Source: Candidatus Borkfalkia excrementavium
GTDB taxonomy: Bacteria > Bacillota > Clostridia > Christensenellales > Borkfalkiaceae
Direction: 5' to 3'
Assembly (NCBI GenBank): GCA_019115945.1
Contig: DXCO01000035.1
Location: forward strand, 1-64,000
Length of the DNA: 64,000 bases
Part shown: positions 8,646-18,800 of the stretch, piece by piece
How the letters are laid out: the number at the start of each line of letters is the position of its first letter
How positions within the stretch are numbered: position 1 is the first letter of the stretch
Program-made: the position numbers and the translations under genes
The notes under the pieces: model-generated
Databases searched by the model: none
What the model was told of the DNA's origin: nothing
Seen by the model: only the letters and a program-made list of their open reading frames with translations

Positions 8646-9806
8646 ATGAACCGCAAAAGCGTAGCCGTGCTCGACGTGGAATCGTCGGACGTCACCGCCC
8701 TGATCGGTGAGCGCGGGGTAAACAATACCTTCGTTTTCAAGGGAAGACAGACGGAAAATTACGACGGGTTTGCCGATGCGGAATTTTTCAGTCCGGAAGG
8801 CCTGCGCCGCGCGGTTTTCAATGCGCTCGAACACGTCGAAAGCAGTTGCGGGGACAAGATCTCTGAAATTTACGTCGGCGTTCCCGGCGAATTCATCAAA
8901 GTCGTCACCAAAAGGAACCTGATCAGTTTTCAGCGCAAGCGGAAGGTGAATTCTTACGACATACGCGCTCTTTACGAAAACGGTTTCACGGCTCCGGAGG
9001 ACGGGTATTCGCTCATCCGCCGTTCGGCGATCTTCTATTCTCTGTCGGACAAGCGCCGTACGATCGATCCCGTCGGCATGATCAGCGATTCGCTGGAGGG
9101 GTATCTCAGTTATTTTCTCGCCTCTGACCGCTTTACGGAGATCCTGACGAATATCCTGACCGAATACGGCATTCGCAAGATTAATTTTCTGCCGACGTCT
9201 TTGGCGGAATCGCTCTATCTGATCCCTTCGGAAGTGCGCGACGAGTACGCGCTTCTTCTGGATATCGGCTATATGTCCATGACGTTCAGCGTCGTGTGCG
9301 GCAACGGCATCGCATATCAGAGTGCGTGTTCCGTCGGGGGAGGGCATATCCCTGCGTGCATGATACAGGATATCGATATTCCTTTCCACGTGGCGGAAGC
9401 GATCCTCAAAAAGGTGAATCTTTCCAGTATAGACGGAGCGGATTCGCGCATCGAGTATCTCGACAAGACGGAAACTTATACCGTTTCTCTCTCCGAAGTG
9501 AAAGAGAAGGTGAAAGAGGGGCTCGATCTTATCTGCGAGGTCATCAATAAATGTCTCGAACTGTGCGGAGACAGAAGCATCGATTATAAGCCCATCCTTT
9601 TGACGGGGGGCGGCATTACGCACATCAGAGGTGCGCGCGAGCATATCAGCAACAGGTTGAACAAAGTTGTCGAAATTCTCACGCCCAATCTCCCTTACTA
9701 CAACAAAGCGGCGCAGAGTTCTCTTCTGAGCCTTTTGGATATGGCGCTCAGTGATAGGCGCGAAAAAAGTTTTATCTATAAAATTTTATACGGATTCGGA
9801 GGATAA
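8646..9806 (+). CDS. ftsA: FtsA-like cell division ATPase
   Basis: Actin-fold protein that tethers FtsZ to the membrane. Length (386 aa), the position immediately before ftsZ (6-nt gap) and recognisable actin-family motifs support the call: a phosphate-1-like segment LDVESSDVTALIGE near the N-terminus, a phosphate-2 segment LLDIGYMSMTFSVV and an adenosine motif LLTGGGITHI. The first two are degraded compared with typical FtsA (expected DIGTSKV and DIGGGTT). The C-terminus FIYKILYGFGG could be the short amphipathic membrane-targeting helix. The start is set by GGGAGAGG upstream of the ATG. Confidence 0.85.
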   Translation: MNRKSVAVLDVESSDVTALIGERGVNNTFVFKGRQTENYDGFADAEFFSPEGLRRAVFNALEHVESSCGDKISEIYVGVPGEFIKVVTKRNLISFQRKRKVNSYDIRALYENGFTAPEDGYSLIRRSAIFYSLSDKRRTIDPVGMISDSLEGYLSYFLASDRFTEILTNILTEYGIRKINFLPTSLAESLYLIPSEVRDEYALLLDIGYMSMTFSVVCGNGIAYQSACSVGGGHIPACMIQDIDIPFHVAEAILKKVNLSSIDGADSRIEYLDKTETYTVSLSEVKEKVKEGLDLICEVINKCLELCGDRSIDYKPILLTGGGITHIRGAREHISNRLNKVVEILTPNLPYYNKAAQSSLLSLLDMALSDRREKSFIYKILYGFGG

Positions 9807-9812
9807 AAATCC

Positions 9813-11249
9813 ATGTTCAACAGTTTAGACAGTCTGTCGGGGGTAGCAAGAATCAAGGTGATCGGCGTCGGCGGCGCCGGATGCAATGCGGTCAACCGCA
9901 TGATCGAAGCGGGCATTCAGAGCGCAAGTTACGTCGCGGTGAATACCGATAAGCAGATCCTGCTCCTCTCCAAAGCGGAAAACAAAATTCAGATCGGTTC
10001 GGCCCTTACGAAGGGGCTCGGCGCTGGCGCGGAGCCGGAAGTGGGGCGCGCGGCTGCGGAAGAGAGCAAAGAGGTGCTCACCGAAGCGGTCAAAGACACC
10101 GACCTTCTGTTCATAACGGCCGGTATGGGCGGCGGTACGGGTACGGGAGCCGCTCCCGTCATCGCCAAGATCGCGCGCGATCTCAAGATCCTTACCATCG
10201 CCGTCGTTACCGAGCCTTTCAATTTCGAAGGCAAAAAACGTATGGACAACACGGTGAAGGGGTTGGAAAATCTGAAAAAATACGTCGATACGCTGATCAT
10301 CATCCCGAACGATAAAATCACCTGCGTCGTACCCAAAAACACGCCGATGGTAGAAGCACTCCGCGTCGCGGACGAGATCCTCAAACAGGGTATCCGCGGG
10401 ATAGCCGATCTGATCGTCAATCCTGCGCTGATCAATCTCGACTTTGCGGACGTGCGCACGATCCTGAAAGATCAGGGGCTCGCACATATGGGCGTCGGGG
10501 TCGCGAAAGGGGAAAACAGGATCGTCGAGGCGGTGCGCCTTGCGGTCAACTGCCCTCTGCTCGAAACGACGATCGAGGGGGCAAAGGGCGTCATTCTGAA
10601 TATCGTCGGCGGCAACGATCTTACGATGGACGAAGTGCAGACTGCCGCGACTTTGGTGCAGAGCGTCGTGGATTATTCCGCAAACATCATTTTCGGCGCG
10701 TGCATAGACAGCAATATCAACGACGAAGTAGAGGTGACCGTCATCGCGACGGGATTCCCGCACGTCGAAAACATGTTCAATCCTAAAGATGAGCGGAATG
10801 TGGCAAGCCGCAATTTCTTCGTGAACAGGGGGCTTCCCGAGGGCAATGCGCCCGAACAGCCCGCCGCTGCCGCGCCCGCGCCGCAGAACGTGGCGCCGTC
10901 ATACGTGCGCACGCCGATCAACAATACCATGCAGGGGCAGCAGCCTCCCGTCTATCGGCAGCCGTATCAGCAACAGCAGTTCGATCAGTATCAGCAGCAG
11001 TATCGCCGTCCCGAGCAGGTTCAGCCTCAGGCTGCATACAGGGCGCCCGTTCAGGAAGAGCAGCCCCGTTATTCTCAGCAGCAGGTCCTGCAGCCTCAGT
11101 ATGCGCAGCAGCAGGTAAGGCCGCAGGCACAGTATGCCCAACAGCCGATGCAGCAGGGGGTGCGGCCCGCGCAGCCGCAGCAGCAACAGCAGCAGGAAGG
11201 TGACAAAGAACTTCCCACTTTCGTGCAGCGCCTGTTCAGAAGAAAGTAA
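9813..11249 (+). CDS. ftsZ: Cell division GTPase FtsZ with long Gln-rich linker
   Basis: Tubulin homologue that forms the Z-ring. The globular domain (about residues 1-320) is well conserved, with GGAGCNAVNRM near the N-terminus and the tubulin signature GGGTGTG at 106-112. It is followed by an unusually long, Gln/Pro/Ala/Tyr-rich disordered linker (about 340-465) and then a canonical C-terminal peptide, ELPTFVQRLFRRK, which binds FtsA and other tethers. Total length is 478 aa against about 380 for many FtsZ proteins, the difference lying in the linker. It is co-transcribed with ftsA and followed by a strong terminator. Confidence 0.98.
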   Translation: MFNSLDSLSGVARIKVIGVGGAGCNAVNRMIEAGIQSASYVAVNTDKQILLLSKAENKIQIGSALTKGLGAGAEPEVGRAAAEESKEVLTEAVKDTDLLFITAGMGGGTGTGAAPVIAKIARDLKILTIAVVTEPFNFEGKKRMDNTVKGLENLKKYVDTLIIIPNDKITCVVPKNTPMVEALRVADEILKQGIRGIADLIVNPALINLDFADVRTILKDQGLAHMGVGVAKGENRIVEAVRLAVNCPLLETTIEGAKGVILNIVGGNDLTMDEVQTAATLVQSVVDYSANIIFGACIDSNINDEVEVTVIATGFPHVENMFNPKDERNVASRNFFVNRGLPEGNAPEQPAAAAPAPQNVAPSYVRTPINNTMQGQQPPVYRQPYQQQQFDQYQQQYRRPEQVQPQAAYRAPVQEEQPRYSQQQVLQPQYAQQQVRPQAQYAQQPMQQGVRPAQPQQQQQQEGDKELPTFVQRLFRRK

Positions 11250-11263
11250 ATTTCAGTACAAAG

Positions 11264-11298
11264 AAAAAGGAAAAGAACTTTCCGTTCTTTTCCTTTTT
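11264..11298. terminator. Bidirectional terminator between ftsZ and spoVG
   Basis: Perfect 15-bp stem (11264-11278 with 11284-11298) with a 5-nt loop and A/T tracts on both sides, so it can stop ftsZ transcripts on the plus strand and spoVG transcripts on the minus strand. Confidence 0.88.
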
Positions 11299-11369
11299 GA
11301 CCTTGAGAAAAATCGTGATGCGAAGATATACCGGTACGGATATGTACACGTTTGATTTTAGGCAGAGAA

Positions 11370-11639
11370 TTACTCCGCCTTAGCCAGTTCTTCGTTATAA
11401 GCAGAGAGAATCACGTTTTTCAATTCTTCGCGCGTCTCCGTGTTCAGGGGATGCGCGATATCTTTGAATTCGCCCTCATTTGTTTTGCGGCTCGGCATAG
11501 CGATGAAAGGGCCGTCCGTGCCCTCGATCACTTTGATGTCGTGAACGACGAAGCAATCGTCGATCGTGATGGAAGCCACCGCTTTCAACTTGCTGTCGTC
11601 TTTTTTAACAAATCTGATTCTGACGTCTGATATTTTCAA
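11370..11639 (-). CDS. spoVG: SpoVG-family RNA-binding regulator
   Basis: Small (89 aa) conserved protein, in Bacillota a site-specific nucleic-acid-binding regulator affecting sporulation septation, capsule and virulence genes. The sequence starts [13 protein letters not shown] and carries [10 protein letters not shown] and FIAMPSRK, hallmarks of the family. The start has an AGGAGG motif 8 nt upstream. It is transcribed against the surrounding dcw genes, between ftsZ and murC. Confidence 0.95.
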   Translation of the reverse strand: MKISDVRIRFVKKDDSKLKAVASITIDDCFVVHDIKVIEGTDGPFIAMPSRKTNEGEFKDIAHPLNTETREELKNVILSAYNEELAKAE

Positions 11640-11687
11640 AATTTTACCTCCTTATGCTTAACGTAACTATCCGCATCTACATTTTAC

Positions 11688-11716
11688 TATATAATCGTCG
11701 AATTATCAAGAGTCAA
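11688..11716 (-). promoter_or_regulatory. spoVG promoter
   Basis: Read on the minus strand: -35 TTGACT (11711-11716), 17-bp spacer, -10 TATATA (11688-11693). This fits SigA. In B. subtilis spoVG is driven by SigmaH, but I do not see a convincing SigmaH motif here. Confidence 0.6.
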
Positions 11717-11757
11717 AAGCAAAAAAATTTCAAAAATTTTAATTTTTTTTGAAAATA

Positions 11758-11788
11758 TTGACTGTTTTTGTCGAATTAAGCATATATT
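11758..11788 (+). promoter_or_regulatory. murC promoter, possibly giving a leaderless mRNA
   Basis: TTGACT (11758-11763) and TATATT (11783-11788), spacer 19 bp, or CATATA (11781-11786) with 17 bp. The predicted start point falls at about 11793-11796, on the murC ATG at 11795. No Shine-Dalgarno sequence precedes that ATG. Confidence 0.55.
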
Positions 11789-11794
11789 TATCCT

Positions 11795-13144
11795 ATGAAA
11801 AAGACGTTTTGGCGAGACTTTGACAATATTTTTTTCATAGGAATCGGGGGGATCAGCATGAGCGGGCTCGCCGTTTATCTCAAAGAAAAGGGATTTAACG
11901 TGTCGGGCAGCGATATTGCGGAAAGCGAGCGGACGGCTTTTCTGAAGAGAAAAGGGATCCGCGTTTTCGAAGGACACCGGCGCGAAAATATACTCGGTGC
12001 ACAGATCGTAGTATGCAATTCTGCAATAAAAGAAGACAATCCGGAACTTTGCGCCGCGCGCGAAGCGGGTCTGATCATAGTCGGCCGTGCGGAACTTCTC
12101 GATCTCGTTTCGCGCGACTGTGAGAATGTCGTCGCCATCGCGGGCTGTCACGGAAAGACGACGACTACGGCGATGTGCGCGCATGTTCTTGAAAACTGTG
12201 CGGAAAGCCTTACGGCGCATATCGGCGGAGAAGATGCCGAATATGGCAATATGTATATCGGCGGTAACCGTTTTTTTGTGACGGAAGCCTGCGAATATAA
12301 CGGCAATTTTTTAAAACTCCGTCCGGATCTCGCCGTAGTGCTCAATACGGATGTCGATCATATGGAGTATTACAAAACGGAGAAAAATCTTCTCAACGCC
12401 TATCTTTCGTTCGCTGAAAACGCGCGCGCCTGTATCGTGTGCGCGGATGACAGGATCTCCTCTCATTGCCGTGCAGACGTTACGTTCGGCTTGTCTCCGC
12501 AAAGCGACGTATCGGCGGAAGAGATCGTGGGATCGGGCGGAAGATACTCTTTCCGTTTGCGCGTAAGCGGAGAGATATTCGACAGAATCAGGCTGAATGT
12601 CTACGGAAAGCACAATATTTTGAACGCTTTGGCTGCTGCGGCGGTGGGGGTACGGTACAGATTTCCGATTCCCATGATCAAGGGCGGGCTTGAAAATTTC
12701 AAGGGGATCAAGCGCCGTTTCGAAAAAATCGGCAAATATAACGGCGCGCTGTTCGTCGCGGACTACGCCCATCACCCCGGCGAGATCGCGGCGGCTTTGC
12801 GTACCGCGCGTGAAACGGCGAAAGGGCGCCTGTTCGTCATCTTTCAGCCGCATACCTATTCGCGGACCCGGTTGCTTTTTTCGGAATTCGTCAGGGTGCT
12901 CGAGGGGGTGGAAAATCTCGTAATATACCGCACCTATCCGGCACGGGAGTTTTTTGACGCGGCGGGAAGCGCGCTCACGCTTTCGGAAAGCCTGCCGAAT
13001 TCGTTATACGTGGAATCGGTAAAAGAACTTTCTCTCTGGCTCCGCCGTTCCGTTGGGGGCGGAGATACGGTTTTGGTGCTCGGCGCGGGAGATATTTACT
13101 GCGCGGCAAAGTTGGCTCTGAAACAGTTGCGTTCCGATTTATAG
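11795..13144 (+). CDS. murC: UDP-N-acetylmuramate:L-alanine ligase
   Basis: Cytosolic Mur ligase that adds L-alanine to UDP-MurNAc. It shows the N-terminal FFIGIGGISMSGLA nucleotide-binding signature, the ATP-binding loop GCHGKTT at residues 117-123, and the C-terminal FQPHTYSRT motif typical of MurC. At 449 aa it is of normal length. The start at 11795 is the only start codon in frame before the conserved IGIGG, yet it has no ribosome-binding site and lies at the predicted transcription start. It is separated from the main cluster by spoVG on the other strand, and ends at a shared terminator with the converging DUF815 gene. Confidence 0.96.
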   Translation: MKKTFWRDFDNIFFIGIGGISMSGLAVYLKEKGFNVSGSDIAESERTAFLKRKGIRVFEGHRRENILGAQIVVCNSAIKEDNPELCAAREAGLIIVGRAELLDLVSRDCENVVAIAGCHGKTTTTAMCAHVLENCAESLTAHIGGEDAEYGNMYIGGNRFFVTEACEYNGNFLKLRPDLAVVLNTDVDHMEYYKTEKNLLNAYLSFAENARACIVCADDRISSHCRADVTFGLSPQSDVSAEEIVGSGGRYSFRLRVSGEIFDRIRLNVYGKHNILNALAAAAVGVRYRFPIPMIKGGLENFKGIKRRFEKIGKYNGALFVADYAHHPGEIAAALRTARETAKGRLFVIFQPHTYSRTRLLFSEFVRVLEGVENLVIYRTYPAREFFDAAGSALTLSESLPNSLYVESVKELSLWLRRSVGGGDTVLVLGAGDIYCAAKLALKQLRSDL

Positions 13145-13200
13145 AAAAATGTGATATAGATAATTTACATATGAAACGGGTCGGGAAAGACCGATCCGGC

Positions 13201-13235
13201 AAAAGGAGGCCCCGTAACCTACGGGGCCTCCTTTT
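13201..13235. terminator. Bidirectional terminator between murC and the DUF815 gene
   Basis: Perfect 15-bp GC-rich stem (13201-13215 with 13221-13235) flanked by A-run and T-run, serving both converging genes. The right arm reaches the stop codon of the minus-strand gene. Confidence 0.88.
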
Positions 13236-14431
13236 CAAAATTCGATTTCCATGTTTTTCTTTTCGCAGGCATAGGCAAAATCGATAAACTGTTTTGCCCT
13301 TCTCGGCGATCTTCCGCCCTTTGCAAGAGCCCACCGCTCCGCAAGTAGGTCAAGTTTTTCTGCCTCCGTGCGCAGATTCCTGTCTTTTGCAAGTTGTTCG
13401 ACGATGGACAGATAATCCCGTTTGTTCGTCGAGGCAAACAGAACGGTGATGCCGAACCGGTCGGAGAGGGACAACTGCTCTTCCATAGTGTCGCTCGCAT
13501 GCACGCTGTTTTCCCGGTCGGAAAAATTTTCTTTCAGGATGTGCCGCCTGTTGGAAGTGGCTGCGATCATCACGTTGGCACTCTTTCCGTTCATGCTTCC
13601 TTCGAGGCTCGCCTTCAGCGAACCGACCTTTTCGTCGTGTTCTTCAAGGGACAGGTCGTCGATGAAGATCATAAATTTGAAGGGGAGTTTTGCCAGCGTT
13701 TCCTTGATCTTGTTGATTTCGGGGATCTGATCTTTGGTGATCTCCACTGCCCGCAGGCCCTGTTCGGCATATTTGTTGAGGACCGCATGGATCGTCGAGG
13801 ATTTGCCCGTTCCCTTGTCTCCGTATAAGAGCATGTCCGAATAGGGGAGCGAACGGACAAAATTTTCAACATTGTCCTCGACGGCTCTCTTTTCCGTTTC
13901 GTAGTTTTTGAGATCGGAAAGGGAAATATCGGGCGTATTTTCCACCTGTTTCAGCCCGTGATCGGTCCAGATAAACGCTTTATGGCTGATAAAGATCCCG
14001 TAACCGTTTTCTTTGTAGAAAGTTTTCAGTCTTTGCAGGGTCTGCTTTCCGCTCCAATCCTTTCCGAAGAGAGGGTTGTCCTTTCCGTATGAAATCTTCG
14101 GTAAATTTTCTTGCTCTGCTCCGGAAATTTTTTCGGGATAATGTTCCGTCTGTCTCGCAAAATCCTGCAGGATGACAAGATCGCGGCGGTATGCGTCTTC
14201 GATCTCCTCTGTCAAGGAGCCGGAGACAGCGCGGCGTGCAAACAGGTTCGGGTCGAGCAATATGACGTTTTGAAGATATGCCGCGAACGAGGAGACGGCG
14301 TCCCGTTCGAGCAGCAGGCCGTATGCCTCCGCATAGCGGGAAACGTCGTTTTTTTCGACTGCGTCGCGGAATGCCGCGGCGGCGCTGTCCGAAAAAATAT
14401 TTTTCAGCAGAATGAGTCCGTCAGTCTTCAT
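13235..14431 (-). CDS. DUF815-family AAA+ ATPase
   Basis: Predicted ATPase of the DUF815 family, widespread but of unknown cellular role. The 398-aa protein has a helical N-terminal half (about 1-190) and a P-loop module: Walker A GDKGTGKS at 204-211, Walker B FMIFIDDL at 253-260, and a sensor-like ATSNRRHI segment after it. The YGKDNPLFGKDWSG and SHKAFIWTDHGL segments in the N-terminal half are typical of this family. It is monocistronic, faces murC and diverges from ilvC. No partner or substrate can be inferred from the neighbours. Confidence 0.85.
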   Translation of the reverse strand: MKTDGLILLKNIFSDSAAAAFRDAVEKNDVSRYAEAYGLLLERDAVSSFAAYLQNVILLDPNLFARRAVSGSLTEEIEDAYRRDLVILQDFARQTEHYPEKISGAEQENLPKISYGKDNPLFGKDWSGKQTLQRLKTFYKENGYGIFISHKAFIWTDHGLKQVENTPDISLSDLKNYETEKRAVEDNVENFVRSLPYSDMLLYGDKGTGKSSTIHAVLNKYAEQGLRAVEITKDQIPEINKIKETLAKLPFKFMIFIDDLSLEEHDEKVGSLKASLEGSMNGKSANVMIAATSNRRHILKENFSDRENSVHASDTMEEQLSLSDRFGITVLFASTNKRDYLSIVEQLAKDRNLRTEAEKLDLLAERWALAKGGRSPRRAKQFIDFAYACEKKNMEIEF

Positions 14432-14470
14432 GACCTTGTTTTTGCTCCTCTGTGGTTGGTTTTGTCAGAC

Positions 14471-14499
14471 ATTATACTCTCATTGCGCAAAAAAATCAA
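14471..14499 (-). promoter_or_regulatory. Promoter of the DUF815 gene
   Basis: On the minus strand: TTGATT (14494-14499), 17-bp spacer, TATAAT (14471-14476), about 40 nt before the start codon. Confidence 0.65.
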
Positions 14500-14575
14500 A
14501 TCATTGAGGGGCTCCGGCGGAAAAAGGGAGCGATTCGCAAATCGCATGGAACTCATGACAAAAATTTATGAATAA

Positions 14576-15682
<1,107 letters not shown>

Positions 15683-15701
15683 ATATTTCCTCCAAACACA
15701 A

Positions 15702-15731
15702 AACCTGCGCGAAAAAGCGCAGGTTTTTTTA
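15702..15731 (+). terminator. Terminator after ilvC
   Basis: 9-bp stem (15702-15710 with 15717-15725), loop GAAAAA, then a T-run. Confidence 0.9.
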
Positions 15732-15751
15732 GTGCAACCGCCCGTATAGAG

Positions 15752-15780
15752 TTGATAAAAAATGCTCTTAATGGTATAAT
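15752..15780 (+). promoter_or_regulatory. SigA promoter of the ftsK operon
   Basis: TTGATA (15752-15757), 17-bp spacer, TATAAT (15775-15780). The start near 15787 leaves a leader of about 93 nt before the preferred ftsK start. Confidence 0.82.
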
Positions 15781-15879
15781 AGATACGTTATATTATATAA
15801 ATGCGTGCGGCCGCGATCGGGCGGACGGAACACGGCAAATAAGAGAGGAGATTCCGTAAGAATCGGAAGGGAGAACGGT

Positions 15880-18800
15880 TTGAATAATCTGGGAAGAGGC
15901 AGTGAAGACAACAAAAAAAAGAAAGAGCGCATTCTGACGCGGGAAACGGTCGGCTTCGTGCTCGTTCTGTTTGCGGCGATCGCGCTGGTGATCCTGATCA
16001 CGCGGAGCCTCATTTTCGGTTCCGTGGGGTTTGCGATCAGTTCTTTCCTTTTGGGCGTTTTCGGTTATTGCGCGTATGCCGTACTGGCGGCGCTCATCTA
16101 TACGGGCGTAGTTTTGATCACCGGTAAAAGGATCACGGCTTCGGGAAAGACGGTGCTTTATTGCACGTTGCTTTTCGTGTTTTTGGTATGCCTTGTTCAT
16201 ACCATCACGGCGGAGGTGTCCGATATCGCTTACGGCAGTTACGGGCAGTATCTCGGCGATTGTTATCGAGCGGGTGAAGCGAACGGAACGGGCGGCGGCG
16301 TTATTTTCGGGCTCGTCGTCTATCCGGTGGTCAAACTGACGACCTCCGTCGGCGGCTATATCATCTTTTCCCTTCTGATGGTGGGGACCGCATACCTTTT
16401 GTATGCTTCCCGCTCCGCTTTTCAGTCTGCGAAAAAGCGCAGAGAGCAGACGAGAGAGAAGATGATCGACGATGCTTCTGCCGATACCGCGGGGATGTAT
16501 AACCTCAATTATGCAGAACCGCAGGCACAATACCAGCCGCAATATCAGTCTCAGCCCGAACTTCACGTCTATCCCTCGGAAACGGATACGGAACGCGCTG
16601 CGCGCGAGATCTCCATGCGTACGGAAAGCGCGGAGGAGAGATCCCGCCGCCTCTTTTCCGTGAGCGACGAATTTGAACTCAAAAGCAAACGCGAACTGCG
16701 CCAGGACCGCCGCGCGGCGGAAACGGCAAAGCGCGCCGAAGAACCTGCGCGCCCTCTGAGCCCTTATGCGCAGAGCAGGAGCATTTTGTATCCCGACCGT
16801 TCGGGAGAAAACTATACGAATAATCTGATTTTCGATTCGGATTCTTATTTTAACAGAACGGACCGCGGTGCGATCTCGCGCCAGCAGTATTCCGATAATT
16901 TTCGGCCTGCTTCCATATTTGAGGGGCACGAGCGCACGAACCGTACAGAGGCGGAAAAGCGTATTGCAGAAGAAAAAGCGGAAAGATCTTCGGAAAGTTC
17001 CGTAAATCCGGGTATGAGCCAGACGCCTTCGGCCGCGTCTTCTTCGTCGGCATCGCAGCAGGTTCCTCCGAAGGAAACGGGTTATACGCAGTTTTATTCG
17101 GACGAAACGGACGGCAACGTGACTTACGTGAATAAACCGAAAAAGATCGTGACGGATACGACGCGCGCGACTGAAAATACGCAGGACACCGCCGTTCAGG
17201 AGACGAAAGATTTTTATCGGAATGACGTGCATACGGAATATTCCGACGCGCGCAAAGAATTTTCTTCGGCACCCGATCTTTCTTCCGGACCCTCTCCCGC
17301 TCAACCGGACAGGGGACGCATGTCCGTACCCGAGCCGCCCAAGACGACCGGCTTGAGCGAGGGCAGGCAGGATGACGTCTTACCGACGGATGTTGCCCGT
17401 ACGAGCGAGATCAAGGAAGAGCCTTCTGCGGCCGATCTTCGTTCGCGCGGTCAGGTTTTGCGCGGAGAAGAGACCTCTCAAAGAAGGCAAACGGAAGAAA
17501 ATATTCAAAAAGAGTCAACGGACGGCTGCATCACGACCGGCCGCGGCAGGGAAGAAACGTCTTCCCGCGGCGAAAGAGAACAATCGGGAGGCCTTCGCCC
17601 TGCGGACGGGATCGATTCCGCAGTCAATCTGTTCGACGAAGATGAAGACGAAGAAGAGCCGCAGGTTTCTTCCGTGCCCGAAAGAATGGAGCGCACCCGT
17701 CCCGTTGCCGAGCCGGAAAACCTTGCTTTATCGAGGAGAAATGCGCCTGCCCCGCAGCAAAACAAGGCGGAAGCGGAGACTCCCAAAACGCGGCACGTTT
17801 ACGCCCGTTACAATCCGCCGCCCATCTCCCTGTTGAGAGATTATCAGAATCCGGAAGAGGCTGACGTTGCCGAAATCGAACATAACAAAGAGACGATCGT
17901 AGATACGCTGTATCAGTTAAAGATCCCTTCGGAAGTGTTGTCGGTGACGCAAGGGCCTACGGTCACCCGTTATGACATCGATATCCCGGGGAATATACCG
18001 ACCACGCGCGTCTTGAGTTGCGATAAAGAGATCGCCATGCGCCTGCATGCAAAGGACGGCGTCAATATTCAGACAAACTACGAAAACGGCTCGATCAGCA
18101 TCGAGGTGCCCAACAGGCAGCGCGCTGTAGTGGGGCTGAAAGAAATGATCCTGAGCGATCAGTTTACGCGCGCGAAAGAGGGAGCGCTCATGTTCGGCCT
18201 GGGCAAGGATATCGAGGGAAAGGCGATCTGCGGAGATATCGCAAAGATGAAACACATTCTCGTCGCCGGTTCCACGGGTGCGGGCAAGAGCGTCTGTCTG
18301 AACGCTTTGATCATAAGCCTTCTGTATAAATACAGCCCCGAGCAACTCAGGATCATCCTCGTCGACCCCAAACAGGTGGAGTTCAACATATATGAAAAAC
18401 TGCCGCACCTGATGGTCAACGAGATCATCAACGAACCCGCGAAAGTCGTAAACGTGCTCAACTGGCTGATCACGGAAATGGAGCGCCGCTACGCGCTCTT
18501 TAAGGAAAAGACGCGCACGCAGACGCTGGTTCGCGAGATCGACGAGTACAACGCACACCTGCTTCCCGACGAAGAACGGCTGCCGAAGATCGTACTGATC
18601 ATCGACGAGTTGGCGGATCTGATGCTCGTTGCAAAGAAAGATCTTGAAGACAGGATCCAGCGGCTTACGCAAAAGTCCCGCGCTGCGGGTATCCATCTCG
18701 TGCTCGCCACGCAGAGGCCGTCCGTCAACGTCATTACGGGCGTTATCAAATCCAACCTTCCTACGCGTATCGCCTTCAAGGTCACGCAGGAGGTGGACTC

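Noticed and set aside
10930..11200. CAG-rich repeats considered as a CRISPR array or tandem repeat element
   Set aside because: The repeats are irregular, in frame, and encode the Gln-rich FtsZ linker; no spacers or constant repeat unit are present.
15805..15879. Start of ftsK at GTG 15805
   Set aside because: No ribosome-binding site precedes it and the added residues are not hydrophobic or conserved; TTG 15880 has a good GGAAGGGAG site.
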